Source: Pseudoalteromonas luteoviolacea H33-S (GTDB lineage: Bacteria > Pseudomonadota > Gammaproteobacteria > Enterobacterales > Alteromonadaceae). Taken from it: a stretch of DNA of 64,000 bases. Where the stretch lies: positions 62,001 through 126,000 of the forward strand of contig NZ_AUXY01000089.1 in the NCBI RefSeq assembly GCF_001625695.1, read 5' to 3'. Both the position numbers and the translations under genes were made by a program. The first letter of the stretch is position 1; each line of letters begins with the position of its first letter. Below, piece by piece: positions 42,973 to 52,064 of the stretch. Under the pieces are notes generated by a model, which did no database searches, was not told where the DNA came from, and saw only the letters and a list, made by a program, of their open reading frames with translations.

Positions 42973-43156
42973 TCTTAAACCTCAATTAAAAGAGCATTTA
43001 AAAAGAGCATAAAAAAACCGCCGAAACTATCTTAAAATACCTAAGAAGTCGGTTGTTCTTTTATTTCTACCATCGAACTCCAAATCGGAGTTCCTGTTTA
43101 ATAGTCTGAAATCCAGACTTTCATTTGTACTTTCAGCGACCAGAAGCCGAGAAAGT
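42973..43156 (-). promoter_or_regulatory. S10 operon leader RNA with attenuator hairpin
   Basis: From the predicted start at 43156 the minus-strand leader folds into stems with equal loops: AGTCTG/CAGACT (43101-43117) and GAACTCC/GGAGTTC (43076-43094), each closing on a GATTT-like loop. A final hairpin at 43016-43054 (AACCG/CGGTT with inner ACTTCTTA pairing) runs into a T7 tract. The length (about 184 nt) and layout match the L4-controlled S10 leader of E. coli (172 nt). Confidence 0.7.
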
Positions 43157-43495
43157 TTGCACATTATAATGACACTGGTGATAAATGCAACAATTAAATG
43201 CAATAAATTTGTCGCATCGCGCTATCCTGTTTTTTCGCCAAACTCAGTGCGACGACAACCCCTTAATCAAGTGCCTAATTAAAGTTCATTGAAAGGCTAA
43301 CGTCCTAATAAATAACTATGTTTAAACTAGCCTTGGCTATACTTAACAACGTTTAGCGGACCTTGGTTTCATATTGATGGAGTCTCAAACATCGTAGCTC
43401 GGCTACAGGCGACACAACGCAAGGCAATACTGGACCATGGTCAGTCCAGTGAATCCTTGATATTCTATTGCAAAAATTATTATTTGGTACTGTAT
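43157..43495. other. Spacer between the S10 promoter and plsB
   Basis: Apart from the S10 promoter at 43163-43190, no gene or repeat stands out. A TATACT at 43338-43343 may be the plsB -10, but no good -35 lies 16-18 bp upstream. A CTGGACCATGGTCAGTCCAG imperfect dyad (43431-43450) sits about 45 bp before the plsB start. Confidence 0.45.
43163..43190 (-). promoter_or_regulatory. S10 operon promoter
   Basis: On the minus strand TTGCAT (43190 to 43185), 16 bp spacer, and consensus TATAAT (43168 to 43163) place the start near 43156. This is a strong sigma-70 type promoter, as expected for a ribosomal protein operon. Confidence 0.8.
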
Positions 43496-45922
43496 ATGCG
43501 CTTTATATCCCAAAGTCTCAACGTGCTTGCACGCTGGACTAATTGGCTTTTAGTTAAAAGTAAACTGTTGCCAGAAAACCCAATCGAGCAATTTGGCCTT
43601 GATCCAAACCTGCCAACTTTTTATGTGACGAGATTGAACTCCCATTCCGATCTCGCAGCCATTGATCGCATGTGCCAACAGCTTGGCCTACCAAGCCCGA
43701 TGCAATCGCAAAAGGTAGGCAACACCGAGGTGCCGCGTTTTATTGCGATGCAAAATCCAACGCCGTTGTTTTCTAAGTCAGCCAAGCCGAGTAATGCACT
43801 GCAACTAAGCAAAGACATATTTCACGCACTGAAAGCCAATCCCACAATCAAAGCCCAGATACTACCTGTCTCGGTATTTTGGGGCCGAGATCCGGGCAAA
43901 GAAAAGCCAGGGCTCGGAACGCTCTTAAGCCATTCACTGACACCAAGTTGGCTTCGTAAAGGCTTGGTCGTTTTGTTTTCAGGCCGTGATAGCCTTGTGC
44001 GCTTTTCGGCACCCATTGCCGTTGAGCAATTAATGAATGACAAGGCGGATGTCGAAGAGTTACCACAAAAGTTACTACGCGTAGCCCGTGTCCACTTCCG
44101 TCGTCAGCAACTTGCCGCAACAGGACCTAAACTCCCTTCCAGAGAAGCTCTATTCAACTCGATTCTCGCTGCGCCCAATATCAAAAAGGCCATTGCAGAA
44201 GAAGCCAAAGCAAAAGGCTTGAGTCATCATGAAGCAAGGCTCAACGCACAAGAGTTACTAGACGAGATCGCAGCAAACTACTCTGATGCCATGGTGCGCG
44301 TCGCCGACCGCGTACTGACTTGGCTTTGGAACAAGTTATACAACGGGATTGAAGTCAAAAATGCTGATGAGGTCAGAACGCTGGCAGATAAAGGGCATGA
44401 AATCATATACGTGCCATGCCATCGCTCTCATATGGATTACTTATTGCTAACTTATGTCATTTATCATCAAGGCTTGGTGCCGCCGCATATTGCCGCAGGT
44501 GTCAATCTGAACTTTTTCCCAGCAGGTGGTATTTTCCGCCGCTCAGGCGCATTTTTTATTCGCCGCTCATTTGCCGGTAATAAGCTCTATTCTGCGGTTT
44601 TCAAAGAGTATTTGAGCCAGTTATTTATCAAAGGCTACTCAGTCAAGTTTTACACCGAAGGCGGCCGCAGCCGCACAGGTCGATTGTTGCCGCCCAAAAC
44701 CGGTATGTTAGCCATGACCATGCAATCTATGCTTAAAGGCATAGATAGACCGATTTCGATTGTGCCTGTTTATATCGGTTATGAGCACGTTATGGAGATC
44801 AATACCTACCTCAAAGAGCTCGCTGGTAATAATAAGAAAAATGAATCTGTGTTAGGCGTATTCAAAGCCATTAAGAATCTACGCAACTACGGACGTGGTT
44901 ATTTAAACTTTGGCCAACCCATCAATCTAAACCAGTATTTAAATGAACATCAACCTGATTGGCGCCAATCAATCAGTGCTGAAGACACACCAAAACCACA
45001 ATGGCTTAACAACCAAGTCGCTAATGTCGCCGACCAAATCATGACGAATATCAACGCCAGTGCTGCTTTGAACGTGATTAATGTACTTGCGACCATCTTA
45101 CTCAGTAATGAGCAATTTGCTTTGAGCAAGCAAAAGCTCCTGGAGCAACTGCGCTTTTATTTGGCACTGCAAAAGCATGCCAAATACAACGCACATGTTA
45201 CTCAACCAGATGAAGATGCTGAGGCGCTGCTGGCCCATGCGCTTAAACTCGATAAATTTGAAGTACTGCAAGATGGGTTAGGTGACATCATCACCATCAA
45301 AGAGAAAGAACGTACACTGTTCAACTATTATCGTAATAATATTTTGCATCTATTTGCGGTGCCTAGTGTACTGGCACAAATGCTATTCAATCGCTTTAGC
45401 ATGACCACACAAGAGTGTGAGCAAAAACTTGCAAGGCTTTATCCGCTATTTGCAAAAGAGTGGTTTTTAACCCCTATGCCAAGCGACTATGTCAAAGATA
45501 TCCTAACAAGCTTTGCACAACATGATTTAATTACGTTTGACGGTGTTCAGGCGGTTGCAAGTAAAGACAATCGCGCGCTCGCTAAGCTAGAAATGTTAGG
45601 TAAGGTGTGTCACTTAACCCTTGAGCGCTATGCCATCACCAGCAGCCTCGTGATTAATAATCAAGGCATCAAACGTCCTGATTTAGAAAAGGAAAGTGAC
45701 GTCTTAGCCAATCGTTTAGGCACCCTGCATGGGATCAAGAGCCCTGAGTTTTTTGACAAAAAAGTACTGAGCAACTTCATCAACGCATTGCGAGAGCAAG
45801 GCTTTATCAGTATTTCTGAGCAGCAGACCATCAATGCGGAGTCCCAGCTTGAAGAGCTGCAAGCATTTCTCACAGAGCTATTGCCGGCGCGGATCTGGCA
45901 GTCTATTAACGATACCGTTTAA
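43496..45922 (+). CDS. plsB: Glycerol-3-phosphate 1-O-acyltransferase PlsB
   Basis: PlsB transfers an acyl chain to position 1 of glycerol-3-phosphate, the first committed step of phospholipid synthesis, at the inner membrane. The H-x4-D catalytic motif is His309-RSHM-Asp314, followed by the GGIFRRSGAFFIRR and FYTEGGRSRTGRLL blocks and a later IVPVYIGYE block, in the order known for acyltransferases. I chose the ATG at 43496, giving 808 residues, very close to E. coli PlsB (807); an in-frame ATG at 43457 would add 13 hydrophobic residues. tesB converges with it 21 bp downstream. Confidence 0.96.
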   Translation: MRFISQSLNVLARWTNWLLVKSKLLPENPIEQFGLDPNLPTFYVTRLNSHSDLAAIDRMCQQLGLPSPMQSQKVGNTEVPRFIAMQNPTPLFSKSAKPSNALQLSKDIFHALKANPTIKAQILPVSVFWGRDPGKEKPGLGTLLSHSLTPSWLRKGLVVLFSGRDSLVRFSAPIAVEQLMNDKADVEELPQKLLRVARVHFRRQQLAATGPKLPSREALFNSILAAPNIKKAIAEEAKAKGLSHHEARLNAQELLDEIAANYSDAMVRVADRVLTWLWNKLYNGIEVKNADEVRTLADKGHEIIYVPCHRSHMDYLLLTYVIYHQGLVPPHIAAGVNLNFFPAGGIFRRSGAFFIRRSFAGNKLYSAVFKEYLSQLFIKGYSVKFYTEGGRSRTGRLLPPKTGMLAMTMQSMLKGIDRPISIVPVYIGYEHVMEINTYLKELAGNNKKNESVLGVFKAIKNLRNYGRGYLNFGQPINLNQYLNEHQPDWRQSISAEDTPKPQWLNNQVANVADQIMTNINASAALNVINVLATILLSNEQFALSKQKLLEQLRFYLALQKHAKYNAHVTQPDEDAEALLAHALKLDKFEVLQDGLGDIITIKEKERTLFNYYRNNILHLFAVPSVLAQMLFNRFSMTTQECEQKLARLYPLFAKEWFLTPMPSDYVKDILTSFAQHDLITFDGVQAVASKDNRALAKLEMLGKVCHLTLERYAITSSLVINNQGIKRPDLEKESDVLANRLGTLHGIKSPEFFDKKVLSNFINALREQGFISISEQQTINAESQLEELQAFLTELLPARIWQSINDTV

Positions 45923-45943
45923 ATGCGTAACCGATGCGCCGAT

Positions 45944-46801
45944 TTAACGTTGGCGCATCACCCCTTCTTGTATCGTGGATGCCACAAGTTCACCCTGACG
46001 ATTAAAGAACTGCCCACGTACCAGACCGCGACCATTGCTCGCACTTGGACTATCTACACTGTACAGCATCCAATCGTCTAATCTAAATGGTCGATGAAAC
46101 CACATCGCATGATCAATCGTCGCAACCTGCATATTCGGCTGCATAAATGATAGGCCATGAGGCTGCAAAGCAGTGGGTAAAAACTCAAAGTCAGACGCAT
46201 AAGCCAATAAGTAATTGTGAATACGCCTTTCATCTGGCATGGTGCCATTAGCCTTAAACCACACATGACGTTTAGCTGCTGCCTTTTGTGGCTGAAACGG
46301 ATTTTGGAAATTAACCGGGCGCATATCCAACGGCATCTCTTGGGTAAACTTAGGTCTCAGCGCCTTAGGGATCAACTCTGCATTATCTTGGTAAAATTGC
46401 AGGGCAGATTTCAGTGTTTCTGGCTCTGGTACCGATGGCATTTCAGACTGATGGGATAAACCCGGTTCGTCTCCTTGGAACGACGCTGTCATATAAAATA
46501 TCGGTTTTCCGTATTGGATGGCACTCACACGTCTTGTGCTGAAACTGCGTCCATCACGAATATTTTCTACATCGTATACAATGGGTTTACTGGCATCACC
46601 TGGGCGCAAGAAATAAGAATGCAGAGAGTTAACATAACGGCCCTCAGGTAGCGTGTATTTCGCTGCAGACAAAGCTTGTCCCATCACTTGCCCACCAAAG
46701 ACCTGTGGAAATCCTAAATCTTGGCTTTGACCGCGATAGATCCCCTGTTCAATTTCTTCCAAACTCAATAAATCAAGTAAATCCTGTAAAACCTGACTCA
46801 T
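45944..46801 (-). CDS. tesB: Acyl-CoA thioesterase II
   Basis: TesB hydrolyses medium- and long-chain acyl-CoA to free fatty acid and CoA. The 285-residue protein is a double hot-dog fold: the N-terminal half has VFGGQVMGQALSAA and VNSLHSYFLRPGD, and the C-terminal half has the catalytic Asp region (ATIDHAMWFHRPF), Ser/Thr and Gln residues of the family. It is divergent from the EVE-domain gene, with an inverted repeat in the spacer, and converges with plsB. Confidence 0.93.
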   Translation of the reverse strand: MSQVLQDLLDLLSLEEIEQGIYRGQSQDLGFPQVFGGQVMGQALSAAKYTLPEGRYVNSLHSYFLRPGDASKPIVYDVENIRDGRSFSTRRVSAIQYGKPIFYMTASFQGDEPGLSHQSEMPSVPEPETLKSALQFYQDNAELIPKALRPKFTQEMPLDMRPVNFQNPFQPQKAAAKRHVWFKANGTMPDERRIHNYLLAYASDFEFLPTALQPHGLSFMQPNMQVATIDHAMWFHRPFRLDDWMLYSVDSPSASNGRGLVRGQFFNRQGELVASTIQEGVMRQR

Positions 46802-46828
46802 AAGTCACCTCACCATTGTAGTTACTGC

Positions 46829-46853
46829 GATTAGTGATAATAATACACTAATC
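46829..46853. promoter_or_regulatory. Inverted repeat in the tesB/EVE divergent spacer
   Basis: GATTAGTG (46829-46836) and CACTAATC (46846-46853) are exact complements separated by an AT-only 9-bp centre. The spacer is only 74 bp, so a bound regulator could affect both genes. I do not recognise the regulator. Confidence 0.45.
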
Positions 46854-46875
46854 TACTTTTAATTGAGTACTTATA

Positions 46876-47337
46876 ATGGCTTATTGGTTATTCAAAACAG
46901 AACCTGATGCATACTCTCTCGATGATTTAAAAAACGCACCTGAGCAAAGCACATTTTGGGAAGGGATCCGCAACTACCAAGCGCGTAACTTTATGCGCGA
47001 CCAGATGCAGGTGGGCGATAAGGTCTTTATTTATCATTCAAGTTGTAAAGTACCAGCCGTTGTTGGCATCGCTAAAGTGACCGAGGGGGCACAAACAGAT
47101 CCATATCAATTTGATGCCAGTAGTGACTATTACGACCCTAAATCATCCCCTGAGAACCCAAGGTGGATAGGTGTCACCGTGCAATATGTCGAACAATTAC
47201 CCTCACAAGTGACCCTAAAAGCGATTAAAGCGGAGGACGCCATCACTGAACTGGCCCTCAAAAAAGCCGGTAGACTTTCCATCATGCCAGTCACAGACAC
47301 TGAGTGGCAGCAAATCATCGCGATGTCTAAAAGATAA
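46876..47337 (+). CDS. EVE-domain protein (THYN1-like)
   Basis: The 153-residue protein is a single EVE domain, a PUA-like fold thought to recognise modified bases in DNA or RNA. The family patterns YWLFKTEPDAYSLDDL at the start, WEGIRNYQARNFMRDQMQVGDKVFIYHS, and GIAKV are present (each shown in part). The cellular target of this subfamily is not settled. It is divergent from tesB and converges with the small membrane protein gene, 1 bp apart. Confidence 0.9.
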   Translation: MAYWLFKTEPDAYSLDDLKNAPEQSTFWEGIRNYQARNFMRDQMQVGDKVFIYHSSCKVPAVVGIAKVTEGAQTDPYQFDASSDYYDPKSSPENPRWIGVTVQYVEQLPSQVTLKAIKAEDAITELALKKAGRLSIMPVTDTEWQQIIAMSKR

Positions 47338-47338
47338 G

Positions 47339-47557
47339 TTAGCTGTGTTTTTTGCGGCGAGTTTTCACTCGCCCAGTTTTTGGGAGCATTGTCACATACA
47401 GTAGTAATGCAACCCATGAGAAAAACAAGGTGCCTATCAACCAGCCGTTTTTCTCATGGCCTTTAGAGCGCTTACTACCAGCCACCATAGCAATTGGCGC
47501 TAAGTAAAGGCAAACCATCCCAACCATTAACATCAACTCGGTCATAACTGCTCCCAA
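47339..47557 (-). CDS. Small two-helix membrane protein coupled to the potassium channel gene
   Basis: This 72-residue protein has two hydrophobic helices (about 3-22 and 36-56) flanking a basic loop (GSKRSKGHEKNGW) and a very basic C-terminus (TGRVKTRRKKHS). The pattern recalls superinfection-immunity-like small membrane proteins, but the match is by topology only. Its start overlaps the end of the potassium channel gene by 16 bp, which suggests co-translation and perhaps a role as a channel-associated subunit. Function unknown. Confidence 0.6.
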   Translation of the reverse strand: MGAVMTELMLMVGMVCLYLAPIAMVAGSKRSKGHEKNGWLIGTLFFSWVALLLYVTMLPKTGRVKTRRKKHS

Positions 47558-48603
47558 GCCACCTCTTTTTCTAACACTCGCTGCGGCGCAATATAGTGAA
47601 TAAAGTCACCACCTTTAAGGGCATAATTTAGCGGTGGATTTAAATCCATATCTTGACCACTTCGATCATGGGCAACCCCCAACAAAGTTGCATTGTGATG
47701 CTCTTTGAAAAACATAAACAACTGACCAAATTCACACGCATCCAGTGAGCTCGGAATTTGTAAACTAAATTGCGTGTCACCTCGCAACGTCGATAACAGC
47801 TCTTCCTGTATACGACTAGAGCCGGGATCTTGCATAGAGCGCACCAATATTTCAGCAGACATGGCCGTTGAACACTCGACATTCGCACAGTGTACGCGCA
47901 GTAATTGCGCTTTGGTTTCATCAATAAAATGGGCGCTGATATGTGCGGTCTCTTTCACCATTGGGCTAAGCTTTAACGCCGTTGTGAATGTATGGTCATC
48001 ATCTTTACCATCTACAATGATCTTATCGGCTTCCTGAATGGCGGTGCGAGATAACTCCGTATCATCTGTGAAGCTTGCTAAGCGCACAAAATCTACTTGA
48101 GGGTAACGTAATAATGGGTGCTCCATTTCCTCTTGTACGGCAAGAATGATCCGTCGCTCAATACGCTTATTATCTGCCAAGATAAATTCAATCATCTTTT
48201 CAGTTCTGGTTGAATGCCAACCAAAGATAATGATGTGGTCATGTAGATGTGAGAAATCTTTATCGCCCTTCATTGCTTTTTTCACCCATATTGTAATTTC
48301 TTGTCCAACTTTCCCTAATAAAACACCAAACAACGCTAAACCAAATGGGATCTGCACCAAGGTAACAACCCATCGCCCAAACTCAGACGCAGCGCTCAAG
48401 TCCCCATAGCCCACCGTAGAGGTAGTCACGACATAGTAATAAACGAATGTACTAAAAGGTAATAGCGCTTGCTCTTGTGCTAGCCATAACAATCCCCATG
48501 TCAATAACATATGGCTGACTGTTGCCAGCACTAAGACTTGCCAGCTCGCTCGGTTGATGTGGCTTTGGATTTGTAGCAGCATGCGCTTCATGACAATTGG
48601 CAT
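47542..48603 (-). CDS. Potassium channel with RCK/TrkA-N-like cytoplasmic domain
   Basis: The 353-residue product is a two-helix ion channel subunit: TM1 (about 21-42), a pore loop with the K+ filter TVGYGD (63-68), and TM2 (about 76-100). The cytoplasmic part (about 118-340) begins HDHIIIFGWHSTRTEKM, an RCK (TrkA-N-like) Rossmann domain whose glycine pattern is altered (FGWHSTRT), so nucleotide binding is uncertain. It should form a tetramer in the inner membrane. A 72-residue membrane protein gene overlaps its 3' end; cheV is divergent. Confidence 0.9.
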   Translation of the reverse strand: MPIVMKRMLLQIQSHINRASWQVLVLATVSHMLLTWGLLWLAQEQALLPFSTFVYYYVVTTSTVGYGDLSAASEFGRWVVTLVQIPFGLALFGVLLGKVGQEITIWVKKAMKGDKDFSHLHDHIIIFGWHSTRTEKMIEFILADNKRIERRIILAVQEEMEHPLLRYPQVDFVRLASFTDDTELSRTAIQEADKIIVDGKDDDHTFTTALKLSPMVKETAHISAHFIDETKAQLLRVHCANVECSTAMSAEILVRSMQDPGSSRIQEELLSTLRGDTQFSLQIPSSLDACEFGQLFMFFKEHHNATLLGVAHDRSGQDMDLNPPLNYALKGGDFIHYIAPQRVLEKEVAWEQL

Positions 48604-48807
48604 CGGTTATCCTGATCCTATCTTTTTATCCCTGTATGACATCATCTATCAGTAAATAAACAAGTCAATGCTTTACAGGCAAAAAATTGATTTATCCTAT
48701 ATTTTTCAGTAAATACGGCATTTGTACGTTGACTGAGGTAAAGAACTCGTAATTTTTACTGTTATATGTGTATACTTTGAAAAGCAGCAAGATGATGAGG
48801 TGAAAGT

Positions 48808-49749
48808 ATGGCGGGTGTGTTAGCTTCAGTTGATCAACGCACACAGTTGGTAGGTGAAAACCGGCTTGAATTATTGCTATTTCATTTACACAGTCGACAC
48901 CTGTTTGCACTGAATGTATTTAAAGTAAAAGAAGTCGTTAAGCTCCCTCATTTAAACAAGATGCCCAACGCCCACCCTAAGGTTGCAGGTGTCACCAATA
49001 TACGTGGAGAATCCATCCCCGTTATCGACTTACGACAAGCGATTTGCATGCCGCCTACTGAATATGACGATGACAGTAATCTTGTTATCACCGAATATAA
49101 CCGTACCGTGCAAGCGTTTTTAGTCGGCAAAGTGGATCACATCGTCAATACCACTTGGTCAGACATTATGCCAACTCCGAAAACGGTCGGCCGAAATCAT
49201 TATTTGACGGCATTAACCAAGGTCCAGCGTGAAGGGGTCGAACACATTGTGGAAATTATCGATGTGGAAAAGGTGCTTGCTGAAATCATTGACTACGACA
49301 TCGAGATCCCTGAAGGCGTACTCGACCAGAGCATCTTAAATCAATTTAAAGGACGCAAAATTCTTCACGCAGATGATTCAGCCACTGCTCGCCGTCAAGT
49401 CTCTGATACTTTGGCGCAAATTGGCATAGAGATCATTCCGGCGACAGATGGCCAAGAAGCGCTTAATCTACTTAAGCACTGGGCAGATGAAGGCATTGAC
49501 GTTAACAAAGAATTGATGGCGGTGATCACCGATGCTGAAATGCCGGTCATGGACGGCTATCGACTTACCTATGAAATACGCAATGACGAAAGACTCAAAG
49601 ATCTCTATGTCATACTCAATACGTCATTGAGCGGCAGTTTTAACCAAGCTATGGTGGAGAAAGTCGGGTGTAATGCATTTTTATCTAAGTTTCAGCCCGA
49701 CTTATTAGTCCAAGAAATGCAAAAACGTTTAAAGCAAATTCTAGGCTAA
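48808..49749 (+). CDS. cheV: Chemotaxis coupling/response regulator protein CheV
   Basis: CheV couples chemoreceptors to CheA through a CheW-like domain and modulates this through a phosphorylatable receiver. The 313-residue protein has a CheW domain (about 20-165; VKEVVKLPHLNKMP, GVTNIRGESIPVIDL) and a receiver domain (about 185-310) with the acidic pair in HADDS, phospho-acceptor Asp242 (ITDAEMP), the Thr/Ser at LNTSLS and Lys in FLSKFQPD. The signature residues are intact. It is transcribed alone; a LexA-type box for uvrD lies directly after its stop. Confidence 0.95.
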   Translation: MAGVLASVDQRTQLVGENRLELLLFHLHSRHLFALNVFKVKEVVKLPHLNKMPNAHPKVAGVTNIRGESIPVIDLRQAICMPPTEYDDDSNLVITEYNRTVQAFLVGKVDHIVNTTWSDIMPTPKTVGRNHYLTALTKVQREGVEHIVEIIDVEKVLAEIIDYDIEIPEGVLDQSILNQFKGRKILHADDSATARRQVSDTLAQIGIEIIPATDGQEALNLLKHWADEGIDVNKELMAVITDAEMPVMDGYRLTYEIRNDERLKDLYVILNTSLSGSFNQAMVEKVGCNAFLSKFQPDLLVQEMQKRLKQILG

Positions 49750-49752
49750 AAA

Positions 49753-49768
49753 CTGTATAAAAAGACAG
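49753..49768 (+). promoter_or_regulatory. LexA (SOS) box upstream of uvrD
   Basis: CTGTATAAAAAGACAG fits the LexA core CTGT-N8-ACAG exactly. It lies 3 bp after the cheV stop and 130 bp before the uvrD ATG. A possible promoter overlaps it: AAGACA (49762-49767), 17 bp, TATAAC (49785-49790). uvrD is a known SOS gene in E. coli. Confidence 0.75.
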
Positions 49769-49898
49769 TGTAGTGAGAATTAAATATAACTAATTTTCAA
49801 TTGGTTAAGGTTTAAGTCATTGAAATATTCGCTGAAAACTGGGCTTTAAATGCGACGCTAGGTATACTTTGCCCTCACTTTTCGAAATAGGCGCAAAG

Positions 49899-52064
49899 AT
49901 GGACGTATCTGAATTACTTGAAGGCTTGAATGACAAGCAGCGTGAAGCGGTTGCTGCACCGCTCAGCAATATGCTGATTCTGGCTGGCGCAGGCTCTGGT
50001 AAAACACGAGTGCTGGTGCACCGTATCGCTTGGTTAATGCAGGTAGAGCACGCCTCTCCTTACAGCATCTTTGCTGTAACCTTTACCAATAAAGCCGCCA
50101 AAGAAATGCGTACTCGTGTTGAAGAAACACTGCAAAGTCCAGTTGGTGGAATGTGGATTGGCACCTTCCACGGCTTATCACATCGTATTCTGCGCGCCCA
50201 TCACAGAGAAGCGAACTTACCTGAGTCATTCCAAATCCTAGATTCAGACGATCAGCAGCGCATGATAAGACGTCTACTCAAAGCAATGAATATTGATGAG
50301 AAAAAATGGCCTGCCAAGCAACTTAGCTGGTATATCAGTGCCCGAAAAGATGAAGGATTACGTCCCAAAGACATTCAAGCCTATGACGCCAGTGAGCAAC
50401 TCATGCTGAACGTTTACACAGCCTATCAAGATGCCTGTGATAGAGCTGGTTTGGTCGATTTTGCGGAAATCCTGCTGCGTTGCTACGAATTGCTGCAGCA
50501 GCAACCGACACTGCTGCGCCACTATCAACAACGCTTCAAGCATATGTTGGTAGACGAATTCCAAGATACCAACAGCATTCAATATCAATGGCTGAGCCTA
50601 ATCGCCGGTGGCGACAACAACATAATGATCGTCGGTGATGATGACCAGAGCATCTACGGCTGGCGTGGTGCGAAAATTGAAAACATCAAACGCTTCTTAA
50701 AAGACTTTGATGCCGATACCATCCGACTCGAGCAAAACTACCGCTCGACAGGCACCATTTTGAAAGCCTCCAATGCCCTCATTCAAAATAACTCAGAACG
50801 AATGGGGAAAAGCCTTTGGACAGATGGTACACAAGGGGAGCCAATCTCCATTTATGCCGCCTTCAATGAATTAGATGAAGCGCGCTTTACCGTAGGCAAA
50901 ATTAAATCTTGGCTACAAGATGGCAATGCACTGACAGACTGCGCCATCTTGTACAGAAACAATGCGCAATCTCGTGTACTGGAAGAAGCCCTTTTACAAG
51001 AAGGCCTAAAGTATCGCATTTACGGCGGGATGCGCTTCTTCGAGCGTCAAGAGATCAAAGATGCGCTCTCTTACTTGCGTCTGATCAGCAATCGTAACGA
51101 TGATGCCGCGTTTGAGCGTGTGATCAATACACCGACTCGCGGTATTGGCGACAAAACGCTGAGCCATATTCGTGACTGTGCACGCAATGAATCTCTACCA
51201 CTATGGTATGCAGCCAAAGCTGTCATCGAACAGCAACATTTGGCAGGGCGCGCAGCCACAGCGGTCACACGCTTTATTGAATTAATTGAACAGCTGGATG
51301 AAAAGCTGGTTGAACTCGAACTGGCTGAACAAGCCAAAACCACCATCGAACACTCAGGCTTATTAGCCATGTATCAAGCTGAAAAAGGTGAAAAAGGCCG
51401 TGCCCGAGTAGAGAACTTAGAAGAATTGATCAATGCGTGTGGCCAATTTGAGCTGCCAGTAGAAGAAGAGTTTAGCTCGCCACTGCAAGGCTTCTTAGCC
51501 TATACCTCACTCGAGTCTGGTGAAGGTCAAGCTGATGAGCACGAAGATGCAGTGCAAATGATGACGCTGCACTCGGCCAAAGGTCTAGAGTTTCCACTGG
51601 TCTTTATGGTGGGTGTAGAAGAAGGCATGTTCCCATCACAGCAAAGCCATGAAGAGTCTGGGCGCTTAGAAGAAGAACGCAGACTGTGTTATGTCGGTAT
51701 GACTCGCGCAATGCAAAAGCTGTATATCAGTCATGCTGAAAGTCGTCGTTTGTATGGCCAAGAGAAATACCATAGCCCATCTCGATTTTTGCGTGAACTA
51801 CCTGAAGACTGTACTGAAGAGATCCGCATTAAAACTCAAGTATCTAGACCGGCTACCACTAATCGCTTCAGCGCATCGGTCAGCCATGCTGCATTTGAAG
51901 ACAGTGACTTCAACCTTGGGCAACGTGTGCTACACGCAAAATTTGGTGCCGGTACCGTACTCAATTACGAAGGCGTTGGTGCGCAATCTCGTATCCAGGT
52001 CAATTTTGACGACGTCGGTACTAAGTGGCTGGTCACAGCTTATGCAAGACTGCAAGCCATTTAA
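49899..52064 (+). CDS. uvrD: DNA helicase II (UvrD)
   Basis: UvrD is the superfamily 1A 3'-5' helicase used in nucleotide excision and mismatch repair. The protein shows the Q-motif (LNDKQREAV), Walker A (GAGSGKT, residues 30-36), the DEFQDTN motif II, the GDDDQSIYGWRGA motif III region, and motif VI (CYVGMTRAM). The C-terminal tail ends in a Tudor-like segment (FGAGTVLNYEGVG). I prefer the ATG at 49899 (721 residues, like E. coli's 720) over a TTG at 49869. The 3' end overlaps tmcA by 23 bp. Confidence 0.96.
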   Translation: MDVSELLEGLNDKQREAVAAPLSNMLILAGAGSGKTRVLVHRIAWLMQVEHASPYSIFAVTFTNKAAKEMRTRVEETLQSPVGGMWIGTFHGLSHRILRAHHREANLPESFQILDSDDQQRMIRRLLKAMNIDEKKWPAKQLSWYISARKDEGLRPKDIQAYDASEQLMLNVYTAYQDACDRAGLVDFAEILLRCYELLQQQPTLLRHYQQRFKHMLVDEFQDTNSIQYQWLSLIAGGDNNIMIVGDDDQSIYGWRGAKIENIKRFLKDFDADTIRLEQNYRSTGTILKASNALIQNNSERMGKSLWTDGTQGEPISIYAAFNELDEARFTVGKIKSWLQDGNALTDCAILYRNNAQSRVLEEALLQEGLKYRIYGGMRFFERQEIKDALSYLRLISNRNDDAAFERVINTPTRGIGDKTLSHIRDCARNESLPLWYAAKAVIEQQHLAGRAATAVTRFIELIEQLDEKLVELELAEQAKTTIEHSGLLAMYQAEKGEKGRARVENLEELINACGQFELPVEEEFSSPLQGFLAYTSLESGEGQADEHEDAVQMMTLHSAKGLEFPLVFMVGVEEGMFPSQQSHEESGRLEEERRLCYVGMTRAMQKLYISHAESRRLYGQEKYHSPSRFLRELPEDCTEEIRIKTQVSRPATTNRFSASVSHAAFEDSDFNLGQRVLHAKFGAGTVLNYEGVGAQSRIQVNFDDVGTKWLVTAYARLQAI

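Noticed and set aside
51733..52041. N-terminal extension of TmcA
   Set aside because: It lies wholly inside uvrD. TmcA family length and the ATG at 52042 argue against it.
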